Shown here piece by piece: positions 8,897 to 18,267 of a DNA stretch of 64,000 nucleotides. Position 1 is the first letter of the stretch. Each line of letters starts with the position of its first letter. The notes beneath the pieces are model-generated. The model ran no database searches. It saw only the letters and a list, made by a program, of their open reading frames with translations, and was not told the DNA's origin. A program made the position numbers and the translations under genes. This DNA comes from Bradyrhizobium sp. WBOS07 (GTDB lineage: Bacteria; Pseudomonadota; Alphaproteobacteria; Rhizobiales; Xanthobacteraceae): positions 62,001-126,000 of the forward strand of contig NZ_CP029008.1 in the NCBI RefSeq assembly GCF_024585165.1. Reading direction: 5' to 3'.

Positions 8897-11152
8897 CTAT
8901 TCGACGTATCCGTAGCGAGCGTAGTATTTCCGATAGTAATACTGGCCGTGGTAGGATTCGTAGCGGGCTAGCACCTTGGTATCGGCCTTATTCAGAACGA
9001 CTCCTAACAGCCTTTCTCGGATCTCCGGCGATCCGCGCAGGTTGTGCGTAACAACATTGATCTTTGTCTTACCCCATTCCACCACGAAAATGTACGAATC
9101 CACAAAAAGCGACGTTACACGTACATCGACTACCGGCGCCATAGGCGGCATATCGAACAAAACGTAATCGAACTTCGAACGTAGCTCGCCAACGAGGGTC
9201 AGCATAGCTTTCGAAGCCAAAATCTCGTTTGTGTGAAGAAGACTTGAGGTTATTCCGGCAGGTAAGATGGATAGCTTTGTGTCCGGATCTACCTTCAGCG
9301 CATCCTCCAGCTGCACTTTCTGTGCCAATATATCAACAAGACCTACTTGCGCTTCCGGAGCAACTGCACGCGACAAAGACGGATTACGCAAATCGGCGTC
9401 GATCAAGACTACCCGTGCTCCGCTTTGAGCAATGAGCTGAGCAAGGTTCGTTGATAGCGTACTCTTTCCCTCGTTCGGCATCGTCGACGTCACCGCCAGG
9501 ATTCGGCTCTCACGCGCAACCGAATTCAGATCCACTGCTACCTTTAAAGAACGCACCGCTTCCGAGAAGCGTGATAGCGGGTATTCTACAATATAGCGCA
9601 AGAGATTTGGCGATGGATCACCTGACTTTCTAACAGATCTGACACCCACCTTTGCTGAAGAAGGGACTGCACCAAGAGACGGAAGAATCGCGATGCAGCT
9701 CGCACCTAACAATTGCTCCACCTGAGCAGTTGTTCTGAAAACATCGTCACTAAATTCGCGAGCCATGGCTACGCCAAAGCTAAATATTATGCCGCCTAGT
9801 GCGGCTATCCCGAGAATAATTAGAGACTTGGGGTGACTCTTCACCAACGGGGTCGTGGCCGCGCTGATCACCCGCGCTTCGGTGATGGGAAACGATTGTT
9901 GTTGAACAGACTCCATGTAACGCTGCAGGAAATTGTCATACATCGCCTGGTAAGATTGCGCGTTACTCTCAAGCTCTCGTAGCTGCACCTGCGCTTGATT
10001 GGTGAGCTGCGACTCCGAGACCACGCTGTTAAGGCTTGACTTGATTGCCTCCTCACGCGTGACCGCGATGTCGTGATCACTTTTATAGGACTCCTGGATG
10101 CGCTTGAGCTCGTCCTGGATGTTCTTCCGAATTTCCGCCATCTGCCTACGAAGGTTAACGGCTGCAAGATGGTCACTCCCATATTTGGCCGACCATATCG
10201 ATTCTTTCGAGGCCATATCGACGTATTGGCCTCGAAGTTTGACGATCGTGTCATTCTTCAGCGCGTCCGCAACGTTGGCATCCGGGATGTCCTGCTTAAG
10301 AATGTCGTTCATGCGGTCAAGCCGCGCCTTGGCTTCCGCCGTCGCCGCATGCGCCAATATCAGCTGACTATTGACCTCCGCCACTTGCTGCTCATTCATG
10401 AGCCGACCGCCTGTATCGACAATATTATTGGAGGTCTTAAAATCGACGACTGATCTCTGCGCAGCGGAGGCCTGGGTACGTAGCTCCTTAATGCGATCCT
10501 GCAGCCAAACGCTGGCACGACGGGTCGCTTGGTACTTCGCCTCCAGCTGATCAACGACGTAAGCGTCCGCGATCCCATTAGCAATCTTTGCAGCCTTCGC
10601 CGGATCGAATGAAGTGAAGCCTATCTCCATAACATAAGTTTGACCGAGACGCTTGATCGTACGGTTCTTCTCAAATCGTTGGAGAGCTTTACGTGTCAAT
10701 TCGAATTCGGAAGGCGCCCCCTCGGTTGAAAATAGTGCAGCGATCGAGCCGATCACCGCGCCAAATAACCCACCACCGCCTCCAATAAACTCAGGATCAT
10801 TAATCAAATGCAGGTCTCGGATAACCGCAAGACTAATGTTCTCGGACTTCAAAATCTCAACTTGAGTCTCCACGGTAGCCGAGTCGACAGCGATATCACC
10901 AAGTATCGACTGCTGTTGGAACAATTGTACTTTGCGCGTGTCAATCACCATTGAAGCAGCCGACGTGAACTTTGGCGCAGCCGTAAACAAATAAAGCAGT
11001 GCCAGGATTAAGCAGGCTGAGACGATCGCCAACATGGCCGGAAACTGGCGACGAACCATCTCGATGTAGGAGGCTAGAGTCTGTGATGAGGAGCTGTCGG
11101 CCTCGATGAAGTCACGGTTGATTTCCGAGGTGGGCTTGTTCACCTGCAACAT
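8897..11152 (-). CDS. exoP: ExoP/Wzc-type polysaccharide co-polymerase and tyrosine kinase
   Basis: 751 residues. A Wzz domain lies at the N-terminus with membrane helix 1 (about 36-57), a long periplasmic coiled coil (about 180-400), membrane helix 2 (about 438-460, after the family's Pro-rich SHPKSLI), and a cytoplasmic BY-kinase domain. Walker A is NEGKSTLSTNLA, Walker A' is VVLIDADLRNP and Walker B is DYVLFDMPPM. The C-terminal tail has a cluster of Tyr residues (YHGQYYYRKYYARYGY), the autophosphorylation sites. The protein controls chain length and export of EPS together with the Wza-like protein. It is first in a three-gene operon. Composition is A+T-rich for this genome (31/60 G+C counted at 10141-10200). 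Confidence 0.93.
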   Translation of the reverse strand: MLQVNKPTSEINRDFIEADSSSSQTLASYIEMVRRQFPAMLAIVSACLILALLYLFTAAPKFTSAASMVIDTRKVQLFQQQSILGDIAVDSATVETQVEILKSENISLAVIRDLHLINDPEFIGGGGGLFGAVIGSIAALFSTEGAPSEFELTRKALQRFEKNRTIKRLGQTYVMEIGFTSFDPAKAAKIANGIADAYVVDQLEAKYQATRRASVWLQDRIKELRTQASAAQRSVVDFKTSNNIVDTGGRLMNEQQVAEVNSQLILAHAATAEAKARLDRMNDILKQDIPDANVADALKNDTIVKLRGQYVDMASKESIWSAKYGSDHLAAVNLRRQMAEIRKNIQDELKRIQESYKSDHDIAVTREEAIKSSLNSVVSESQLTNQAQVQLRELESNAQSYQAMYDNFLQRYMESVQQQSFPITEARVISAATTPLVKSHPKSLIILGIAALGGIIFSFGVAMAREFSDDVFRTTAQVEQLLGASCIAILPSLGAVPSSAKVGVRSVRKSGDPSPNLLRYIVEYPLSRFSEAVRSLKVAVDLNSVARESRILAVTSTMPNEGKSTLSTNLAQLIAQSGARVVLIDADLRNPSLSRAVAPEAQVGLVDILAQKVQLEDALKVDPDTKLSILPAGITSSLLHTNEILASKAMLTLVGELRSKFDYVLFDMPPMAPVVDVRVTSLFVDSYIFVVEWGKTKINVVTHNLRGSPEIRERLLGVVLNKADTKVLARYESYHGQYYYRKYYARYGYVE

Positions 11153-11344
11153 CTAGCAATTCCTGAAATGGATCGATCTGTTGTCTTGGGATAAATACTG
11201 GCCAAGAGCCTGCCGGCTATCCGGAGCAAACCGAATGCCAATGGACCGCGCTGCGTGGCACCCTAGCACAAGTTCACCTGCAATGAACGGGGCCGATGCA
11301 TCGTAACGTGCGCTTCGCGCGACTTTTTACACGAAGCTTAACGG

Positions 11345-11376
11345 CGCAAAAACAAAGCGGCGCCCACTGGCGCCGC
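11345..11376 (-). terminator. Rho-independent terminator
   Basis: A perfect 8-bp stem, GCGGCGCC (11357-11364) and GGCGCCGC (11369-11376), with loop CACT, is followed on the minus strand by TTTGTTTTTG. It lies about 45 bases after the stop of the Gly-rich secreted protein gene. Confidence 0.85.
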
Positions 11377-11418
11377 TGCCGAAAAGTGTTATGGGCCAGC
11401 TGCGAGAGACGGTTCTGG

Positions 11419-12033
11419 TCAGCGCCGCGGGCTAACACTGCTGGTGGTGCCGCCCACACCGCCGCTGCCGGTATTGGGCGCGTTGTTGTTCGTCGTGTTG
11501 TTGCCAAAGCGAATCAGAGTGCTGCCACCGCCTCCGGTGGGGAAGCCGTTGCCGGTCGGGCCACCCGCGCCGGTGCCGCCGCCGCCCGCGCCGCCGGTCG
11601 CGGCGATCGCTACGTCGCCGGTCGCTGCCTGGTAGGCGGCGATGACGTCCTGGTTGCCCGTGCCAGCGATCGCGGATTGGATTTCATTTGCATAGGCCTG
11701 ATCGGACTGGGCAGCCATGCGGGCGACCTGGGCAAGGCCGGCGACGATGCCCTGCATCTGGTCCTTGGTGGTCGCGGGATCCTTTAGCAGCGCGATCAGG
11801 CCGGGCAGGGTGGTCGGGTCGGAGGCGCCTAGGTCGCGTACACGCGAGATCAGCTGCGGACCGCCGGTCGGATACTGCTGCAGCAGGCTGTTGGGAGAGG
11901 CCTTGAAGTCGGAAATGACGGTGGCCGGCAGCTGGCGCTGCGGCGGATAAACGGCGGCGCTGGCGGCCGTGGTGATCGTCGCGGCGAGCGCCGCAGCGGC
12001 AGCCATGCGAATCGCAATTTTGATAATGCTCAT
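11419..12033 (-). CDS. Secreted protein with Gly/Asn-rich tail
   Basis: 204 residues. A signal peptide ends near ASAAVYPP. Residues about 30-135 form a helical domain with PNSLLQQYPTGG, RVRDLGASDP and LLKDPATTKDQ. The rest is a low-complexity tail of Gly, Thr and Asn. It lies between two EPS genes and is followed by a strong terminator, so it probably ends a transcription unit. No named family recognised; export to the periplasm or outside is well supported by the signal peptide. Confidence 0.75.
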   Translation of the reverse strand: MSIIKIAIRMAAAAALAATITTAASAAVYPPQRQLPATVISDFKASPNSLLQQYPTGGPQLISRVRDLGASDPTTLPGLIALLKDPATTKDQMQGIVAGLAQVARMAAQSDQAYANEIQSAIAGTGNQDVIAAYQAATGDVAIAATGGAGGGGTGAGGPTGNGFPTGGGGSTLIRFGNNTTNNNAPNTGSGGVGGTTSSVSPRR

Positions 12034-12138
12034 AAACGAACCTCCAAAAATCAGCTGCCCCGATGTAACTTCCTCGGCCCGGGCAATGGCTGTGCAGTGC
12101 AGGAATTTATCCGAAGAGCCAAGGGCTGTCCATTTATT

Positions 12139-13659
12139 CTAAAGACTTCGTAAATGGCGCAACTGCTTCAAACCTAGACACTTTTGTGAAGCTGCCGCAC
12201 GCGGCTCGGGGCCTTGCTTGCGGTTGTCTGGCGGCCTCCCCTCGACGACTGGTGGCGCCCGCCTCCGCAGGGGTTGGCCCTTCTTGGCGCGGAAGGACTG
12301 CGCCACGCCCGCGCCGAAAAGCGCAAAGAATGGAATGCTGTAGCCGGGCACCTGCAGGGTAAAGTCCAGGCACGAATGCAAGAGCGACAGCGTCGCGGTC
12401 GCCACTGCTGCCAGCGGAATGATGGCATCGCGGCGCCGGCCGAACACGCCCTTCGCCAGAACCAGCAGCATGACGGCCCAGCCCAGCGCCACTAGCAGCG
12501 CCATCGGGATGCCGACCTCGGAGGCAAGCTCCAGCGGCGTCGAATGCGCGGCATCCCAGACCCCGCGAGTCGAGATGTTGGGGCTGCGGTACGGCGGGAA
12601 GGCCCATTGGAAGGTGCCCATCCCGGTGCCGAACCAGGGATTGTCGGCGATAATCTTGAGCGTCGATTTCCAGGCCTCGATGCGGCCCTCGTCGGCCAGG
12701 CCCAGGCTGTCGAACCGGCTGGAAACGCGGCCGCCCAAGAACTGCAGCAGCCCAAGCGCGACCGCGGCGCCGGAGCCGAGCGAGATCCAGATGCCGGTGC
12801 GCGGTGGCAGGTCCTTGCGCAGGAACAGCGTGAACGACACGATCATCGCCAGCAGCGACAGGCCGACGCCGGCGCGCGAGGTCGTCATGAACATCGCCAT
12901 CAGGCAGATCAGGAGGCCGCCGAGCTGCGGCAGGATCTGTTTCGGCGGGATCGCGCGCAGGTCGAGCGACAGCCGCCGCCATTCGATGTGCCGCTCGGGC
13001 AGCCGGCGGCGGACGTCCTCCAGGATCAGCAGCATCCAGATCACCGCGCAGGAGCCGAAATACGCCGCCGCCGTGTTGCGGTTGATGAAGGTGCCGGTGA
13101 CGCTGCCGAGATACGCGGTCTTGTCCCGCCACAGGATCATGGTGGGCTCGATCAGGAACGAGAGCACGCCGTAGAGCGCGTAGGCGGCGCCGGAGATCGC
13201 GATCACCCAGAGCAGGCGGCGTGCGCGCATCCGGTCGGCGCCGACGGTGAGACCGAGCACGATGGCGAGGATGTTGGCGAGCGGCGCACCGAGCGCGAAG
13301 AACGCCTCGTTCTTCACGATCGAAGCGGACGGCGCGATCGGCACGCCCAGGAGATCCGAGGCTTGCTTCCAGATCGGCTGGAACGGCGCCACCCAGGGAT
13401 GGTCGGAGAGCTGCTCATGCAGCACGAAGGCGTAGGCGGCGACGATGATGCCGATGCCGGCGAGCAGCCACAGATGCGGCCCGCGCAGATCGCGCGTCGG
13501 CGCGAACATCACCGCGATCCCGAGGCACAGGCACCAGAACGCGATCGACAGATCATTGGTCGAGCCGAACGGAAACGGCGCGCCGGCTGCCACGAAGTAC
13601 AGGATCGCAGTCGCGGGCAGGCTCCATGACCAGCGAATCTCGGGAAGCCGAAGGCGCAT
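12139..13659 (-). CDS. O-antigen ligase family membrane protein (Wzy/ligase-like)
   Basis: 506 residues with about 12 membrane helices. The family core is visible: TGTFINRNTAAAYFG (NxNTxA motif), MTTSRAGVGLSLLA (the SRAG motif), DEGRIEAWKSTLKI, NPWFGTGMGTFQW and, after a periplasmic loop, HSTPLELASEVGIP. It probably polymerises or transfers EPS or a related glycan in the inner membrane. It lies 25 bases downstream of a secreted protein gene in a two-gene unit. The C-terminal cytoplasmic tail (about 455-506) is Arg/Pro-rich. Confidence 0.87.
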   Translation of the reverse strand: MRLRLPEIRWSWSLPATAILYFVAAGAPFPFGSTNDLSIAFWCLCLGIAVMFAPTRDLRGPHLWLLAGIGIIVAAYAFVLHEQLSDHPWVAPFQPIWKQASDLLGVPIAPSASIVKNEAFFALGAPLANILAIVLGLTVGADRMRARRLLWVIAISGAAYALYGVLSFLIEPTMILWRDKTAYLGSVTGTFINRNTAAAYFGSCAVIWMLLILEDVRRRLPERHIEWRRLSLDLRAIPPKQILPQLGGLLICLMAMFMTTSRAGVGLSLLAMIVSFTLFLRKDLPPRTGIWISLGSGAAVALGLLQFLGGRVSSRFDSLGLADEGRIEAWKSTLKIIADNPWFGTGMGTFQWAFPPYRSPNISTRGVWDAAHSTPLELASEVGIPMALLVALGWAVMLLVLAKGVFGRRRDAIIPLAAVATATLSLLHSCLDFTLQVPGYSIPFFALFGAGVAQSFRAKKGQPLRRRAPPVVEGRPPDNRKQGPEPRAAASQKCLGLKQLRHLRSL

Positions 13660-13684
13660 CGTTCTTGCGAGCCTTGCTCTGGGC

Positions 13685-14266
13685 CTAGAGGAAGCAATCG
13701 ATCGGATAGATCTTCACATCCACGTTGAGGCGGCTGTTCCGGGTCTGGGCCCGGAAGGCGTAGAATAGCCCAAAGCCATCACTGCCCGGATCGAGTTTTA
13801 TTCCGGGGGTTAATTCGTCGGGCGGCACCAGCACACCGATGTGACGGTTGATAGCCGAGATCTCGATCCGGCCCTCGCCTTCCGCAAAATGCCCGCCGAG
13901 CTGGGTCACGGTGACCTTCGGCAGGCCGCGGCGCTGATGGCAGACCTCCTCCTCCCACAGCTTGGTCTGCTGAACCAGCGGCTTGCCCGCGCCATCGGGG
14001 ACGACGATATCCGGAAAAGACGGACGCAGCATGCCGAAGAACTTGCTCTCCTTGGAGTTCGCCGACAGCCGGACCGTAAACGACAGCTCGCCCTTGGCGC
14101 CCTTGAGGCGCGACAGGATTGGAGCATCAGGCTCGGCGGAGACCGTCACGTCGATGCGGTGGCGGACGCCGAGCTCGGCAGCAGCGCCCAGCGCCGTTCC
14201 GGCCGGTGCAAGCCCGAGAGCGACCAAGACGAGAGCCGGAAGGCGGCGAAACGTTCGAAAGCGCAT
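13685..14266 (-). CDS. Secreted protein of unknown function next to the polymerase
   Basis: 193 residues with a signal peptide (LVLVALGLAPAGTALGAA). The mature domain is mainly beta by appearance, with LSFTVRLSANS, VTVTQLGGHFAEGEGRIEIS and a C-terminal Cys (PIDCFL) that could pair with the Cys in EEEVCHQ. It is 25 bases upstream of the polymerase gene and probably co-transcribed. No named family recognised. Confidence 0.72.
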   Translation of the reverse strand: MRFRTFRRLPALVLVALGLAPAGTALGAAAELGVRHRIDVTVSAEPDAPILSRLKGAKGELSFTVRLSANSKESKFFGMLRPSFPDIVVPDGAGKPLVQQTKLWEEEVCHQRRGLPKVTVTQLGGHFAEGEGRIEISAINRHIGVLVPPDELTPGIKLDPGSDGFGLFYAFRAQTRNSRLNVDVKIYPIDCFL

Positions 14267-14379
14267 GAAGCTGAAGCCCCTTGCAACGCTGCGGGTGAGC
14301 GGCTGACCGGCACGTACTCAGTGGCGCCTTGATCCCAGCAATATCCCCGCGACCCCGACAATACCGATGGGATCGCGAA

Positions 14380-14413
14380 ACGAAAATGGCACCGGGACAA
14401 AGCCCCGGTGCCA
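14380..14413 (-). terminator. Rho-independent terminator after the export gene
   Basis: A 9-bp stem GGCACCGGG/CCCGGTGCC with a 7-base loop is followed on the minus strand by TTTTCGTTTCG. It lies about 30 bases after the stop of the Wza-like gene. Confidence 0.8.
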
Positions 14414-14440
14414 TCGCCTTTGGTCGATCAAGTCGGCGTC

Positions 14441-15643
14441 TTACGGCGCCAGCTTGATGTTGTTGCGGAAGATCAGCGCGTCGTTGCTGAGGTTCACGGC
14501 ATCGCCGCCGGTCGCCATGATCACCCGCAGGTAGTTCAGGAACTTGGCAACTTCGACGTTGCGCGAGTTCGAGACGTAGATGATGTCGCCGTTCTTCATC
14601 ATGACCTTGGTGGTCAGGAAGAAACCGCCGGGATCGCGCAGGTTCACGTTGAAGATGACCGGGATCGTCTCCGACGTGTACTTGCTCACGTCGATGCCGA
14701 GCTGGGCAGCGACCTGGCGTGGCTCGCGGCGATAGAGATACACGGCAGACGGATCGGCCTGACCATCGAGCAGACCACCGGCCTTACCGACGGCCTCGGC
14801 GAGATTGATGCGCCAGGCATCGAAGTTGAACTCGCCGCTCTGGCCGCTGCCGCCAAACGCCATGAACTTCTGCTGCTCGCGATAGACGTAGATGCTGTCG
14901 TCGGGACGCACATAGACGTTGTTCTCGGGCGCCATCACGAGATTCTCGAACGGCACGGTGGCCCGCTTGCCGCCACGCTCAAGCATGACCCAGGTCTCGA
15001 AGCCCTGACCCTTGATGCCACCGGCGCGGGTGATGGCGTCGAGCACGCGATCCTTCGCACCGGCCGCGCTCGCGGGATAACGCGCCGGCGAATTGACCTC
15101 GCCGAGCACGCTGATCAGCTGGGTGCGCTGCGAGGACATTGCCACGACCGCCTGCGGCTCGATGGCGCGGTTGCCGATCTTCTCGATGATCGAGCGCTGG
15201 ATCTCCACCGCCGTACGGCCCGCAGCCTTGATCTGGCCGGCATAGGGCACTGTGATGAAGCCGTCGTTGTCGACCGACTGATCCGGGATCGTCACATAGT
15301 TACCCGGACGGACGCCGGCTTCAGCCGGAATGAACAGACCGCCGGCCGCGGCTTCGAAGATGGTAACGCTGACGACGTCGCCGATGCCGAACACGATGCT
15401 GGCGGGAGGACGGCGATCGGTGAACACGCCGGCGAGTCCCTTGGGCTCATGCGTGTGCAGGATGTTCACCGTGGCCGGATTGAGCGGCACCAGCTCATAG
15501 GCCGGCGCGTTTTCCGTCTGGATCTTGTTGTTGACGTCGTCGGTAAGCGGTCCCGAGCCGGGATTGGTCGAGCATGCCCCGAGCGCCAAAGCGGCCGCCA
15601 GCAACGCAGGCATCAACACATAGGTCTTGGCAAATGAATGCAT
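14441..15643 (-). CDS. Wza/ExoF-type polysaccharide export outer-membrane lipoprotein
   Basis: 400 residues. A lipoprotein signal with lipobox LGAC at about residues 21-24 precedes the mature protein. The polysaccharide export (Poly_export) domain begins with GIGDVVSVTIFEA and is followed by SLBB-like repeats: YVTIPDQSVDNDGFITVPYAG (core DNDGFITVPYAG), ISVLGEVNSPARYP and ERGGKRATVPFENL. The C-terminal part has NGDIIYVSNSRNVEVAKF and is likely the segment that crosses the outer membrane. It should form the outer-membrane channel that works with ExoP. Single gene with its own terminator. Confidence 0.92.
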   Translation of the reverse strand: MHSFAKTYVLMPALLAAALALGACSTNPGSGPLTDDVNNKIQTENAPAYELVPLNPATVNILHTHEPKGLAGVFTDRRPPASIVFGIGDVVSVTIFEAAAGGLFIPAEAGVRPGNYVTIPDQSVDNDGFITVPYAGQIKAAGRTAVEIQRSIIEKIGNRAIEPQAVVAMSSQRTQLISVLGEVNSPARYPASAAGAKDRVLDAITRAGGIKGQGFETWVMLERGGKRATVPFENLVMAPENNVYVRPDDSIYVYREQQKFMAFGGSGQSGEFNFDAWRINLAEAVGKAGGLLDGQADPSAVYLYRREPRQVAAQLGIDVSKYTSETIPVIFNVNLRDPGGFFLTTKVMMKNGDIIYVSNSRNVEVAKFLNYLRVIMATGGDAVNLSNDALIFRNNIKLAP

Positions 15644-15920
15644 GAATCGCGCCCAGGAGTCCCCAATCGACGTAGATTGGTACGGCTTGGGGGGAGGTGC
15701 GACAAGGGTTCCCGGTGGTTAACGGAGCGATCCGTCGGCTACTGTTGCGTGTGGGACACGTTTTGGGGCTTGGTTTAACCCATTGTGACTATTTATTGTA
15801 TTTGGTGTGCTCCGTTCGAGGGCAAACCGCCCCACTCCGGGATTCGGTGTGTCGAGAGCGAGGCTTCTTGGCCGCGCCGCCCTCTGCTATTTTCTGAGTT
15901 CGCTAAGAGCAGGAAACCCC

Positions 15921-16490
15921 GTGTCTGGCCTCCTTCTGTTCCTTGTTTTGGCGGGATCGCTTCTTGGCGCCACAGACCGCCCCGCCGACCATTTCCTGGA
16001 CCCGGCCGGTCCCTGCGCGCGATCCTCGTGCCTGAGCGCCCCCGTAGTCGAGGTGGCTTCCCCCGTCTCCGTCTGGAAGTTCAGCCGCACCCAAGGAGCC
16101 AAGGACGGCGAAAGCTTCGCGGCCATCATGAAGACCGCGGACACCACCCAATCCGACCCGGATTTCGCCGGCCTGATCGTGCGCTGTGCGCCCAAGGGCA
16201 AGATCGACGTGCTGGTGGCCTTGATCCGGCCCTTCCCGCCCAGAAGCCACCCCAAGGTCACAATCGCAGCCAGCGGCGGCGGCACCCTGACTTTTGACGC
16301 CAGCATGGCCGCCGCGGGGGCGGCGGTGCTGCTGCCCGACGAGGTCTCGGCCTTTGCCGCCGGCAGGTGGCAGACGACGGCCTCGCTGTCCGTCGTGGTC
16401 AGGGAAAGCGACAGCGAGATCAAGGGTACGGTTGCGCTGAACGGCTTGCGCGAGGCCTATCATTCGCTGCTGGCCAATTGCAGCCAATAG
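15921..16490 (+). CDS. Secreted protein of unknown function
   Basis: 189 residues from a GTG at 15921, chosen because AGGA lies 8-11 bases upstream and because it puts a signal peptide (SGLLLFLVLAGSLLGA) at the N-terminus; longer starts give an unlikely Arg-rich extension. Two early Cys residues (GPCARSSC) and one in LIVRCAPKGKID may form disulfides. The CAPKGKIDVLVAL to TFDASMAAAGAAVLLPDE layout is beta-rich and resembles small exported proteins that follow EPS export genes in Bradyrhizobium. It is divergent from the Wza-like gene. Confidence 0.7.
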   Translation: MSGLLLFLVLAGSLLGATDRPADHFLDPAGPCARSSCLSAPVVEVASPVSVWKFSRTQGAKDGESFAAIMKTADTTQSDPDFAGLIVRCAPKGKIDVLVALIRPFPPRSHPKVTIAASGGGTLTFDASMAAAGAAVLLPDEVSAFAAGRWQTTASLSVVVRESDSEIKGTVALNGLREAYHSLLANCSQ

Positions 16491-16564
16491 GCCAAATTTA
16501 GCCATACAACTTAAGGGTCTTTTTAGGGTGGGGAACTTAGGGTCCGAAGCACGGAGTGTTTCGG

Positions 16565-16840
16565 ATGACCGCGCTTTTGATCTTCAGCTTCCTGGTAGGT
16601 GCCGTGCTGGGCCAACGCTTTCGCGTCCTGGTGCTGCTGCCCGTCACGTTCGCCTTGCTGCTCACCGTGCTGCCGGTCAGCCTGATGACCAGTCTTGGCG
16701 CCCTCGAAGGCCTGAAGGCCGCGGCCTTTGCGGCCGTTGCACTCCAGGGCGGCTACCTCTTCGGCTCGGCCGCCCGCTTCAGCCTTGCCGCTGCCCGCGC
16801 CGCGCGCGTGTTTGCGCGCCCGGTCAAGAGCGCGCGCTGA
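16565..16840 (+). CDS. Small inner-membrane protein, exopolysaccharide-linked
   Basis: 91 residues. The ATG at 16565 is preferred over a GTG at 16556 because GGAG ends 8 bases before it. Three hydrophobic segments span most of the protein (about 2-35 and 45-65). It lies between a secreted protein gene and a Wzy-like gene on the same strand, about 140 bases before the latter. No family recognised. Confidence 0.65.
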   Translation: MTALLIFSFLVGAVLGQRFRVLVLLPVTFALLLTVLPVSLMTSLGALEGLKAAAFAAVALQGGYLFGSAARFSLAAARAARVFARPVKSAR

Positions 16841-16981
16841 TCTTCCGGCTCGATAGACTTTGGCGCACAGACGGAAAGGCCAACGGGCAAGTTGTTGGCC
16901 CGCACCGACCTTTGCTTGAAAACCACCCGCTCGCTTGTATGGTGACCTGACCGTTTCAGGATTCCGCATCGAGCGCGCCGT

Positions 16982-18256
16982 TTGTCCCTCGCTTATTTTG
17001 CCCTCATCGTTTGCATCGTTTCCGCTTCCGCTCTCGAAATCGCCGGCGCCAAGTTCGGTGCACAGCTCGGGACGATGACCGCCGCGCTGAGCTTGCTGGC
17101 GGCCACAGCAACCGCGCGAAAAGCCGATGCCGACCATTATGTTCGCGCGACCTCGTGGGGCCGCTGGATCCTGATTGCCATGCTGCTCTGCATCGCGGCT
17201 CAACTCGTCCCGCTTCCGCTGAATTTGGCGCATCCGATCTGGGCGAGCGCCCACGACGTCCTGGGCGGCCTGTCACTCGGCCCGATCACCGCCGATATCG
17301 GCCTCACCGTCAGCGCCCTGCTCCTTTCGGTTGCAGCGGTCTCGGCGCTCGGCGTGACCATCCTGGTGGTGCGTGACCGCGGCCGCGCCGAACTGGTCCT
17401 CTTCGTCCTCGCTGGCATCGCCGCAGTCTCCGCCCTGACCCTGGATCTGCATCGGCTGTCACCAGCCGGCGCACAGGCCGCCGCAACGTCCGAACTTGCA
17501 ACGACCCTGGCCGGCTTCGGCCTCGTCCTGAACCTGGCGATCATGCAGCTTGCCGCGGAGCGGGCGGAAACGCATCATTCGCTGCTTCGCTCGATCGTGC
17601 TTGGCCTGTTGGGCCTTGTGGGCGCCCTGATCAGCGCGCTTGCGATCTTCGGCCTCTCAGGCACGAGCAGCGCGGTGGCCGCAAGCTTCGGCATCGTGCT
17701 GATCCTGCTGATCCTGGTCATCCGCAGGCTCGATCTTTCGCCGTTGGCCGCGGGCGCGCTGTCGCTGGCAGCTCTAATTGGAGCAGCGATCGTCCTGACC
17801 TTCCTGTTTGAGAAGAGCTCCGGACCGGTCCTGCTGCGGCTGGTGCCGGAGATGGGAGCCGAGACGAGGGCAGCCCTCGAGCGGATGTTGGCCGACACGC
17901 GCTGGTTCGGCGCGGGCGCAGGGACCTTTGCCGCGGTGGGAAGGATCTATCAGAGCGACGCTGCAGCGATCTTGACGGCGCCCTCGGCAGCGACGGCCGT
18001 CTTTGCAGAGATGGGATGGCTCGGTCTGGCGGCCCTGATCGCGGCGAGCCTGCTCGCTCTGGTGCGCCTGGTCGTCGGCGCTTTGAAGCGCGGACGCGAC
18101 TCGTTCTTCCCGGCGGCGGCCGCGGCCTGTCTGCTCTTTGCGCTGGTCCAGAGCTTCGCAGGTCCCGGACTGCTGCGGCCCGCAGCAATCCTGTGTCTTT
18201 CGGTGATCGTTGGACTGGGCCTGTCGCAGAGCGTCAGCCAGTCCGGATCACGATAG
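16982..18256 (+). CDS. Wzy/O-antigen ligase-like membrane protein
   Basis: 424 residues with about 11 membrane helices. The start is a TTG that gives an in-frame first membrane helix; the next ATG, at 17074, would remove it. Weak O-antigen ligase features are present: ADTRWFGAGAGTFAAVG followed by SAATAVFAEMGWLGLAAL (compare the WFGTGMGTF and ELASEVGIP pair in the gene at 12139). The SRAG and NxNT motifs are not evident, so it is a divergent member. It converges on the LapG-like protease gene with 11 bases between the stops. Confidence 0.68.
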   Translation: MSLAYFALIVCIVSASALEIAGAKFGAQLGTMTAALSLLAATATARKADADHYVRATSWGRWILIAMLLCIAAQLVPLPLNLAHPIWASAHDVLGGLSLGPITADIGLTVSALLLSVAAVSALGVTILVVRDRGRAELVLFVLAGIAAVSALTLDLHRLSPAGAQAAATSELATTLAGFGLVLNLAIMQLAAERAETHHSLLRSIVLGLLGLVGALISALAIFGLSGTSSAVAASFGIVLILLILVIRRLDLSPLAAGALSLAALIGAAIVLTFLFEKSSGPVLLRLVPEMGAETRAALERMLADTRWFGAGAGTFAAVGRIYQSDAAAILTAPSAATAVFAEMGWLGLAALIAASLLALVRLVVGALKRGRDSFFPAAAAACLLFALVQSFAGPGLLRPAAILCLSVIVGLGLSQSVSQSGSR

Positions 18257-18267
18257 AGCGCCGGTGA

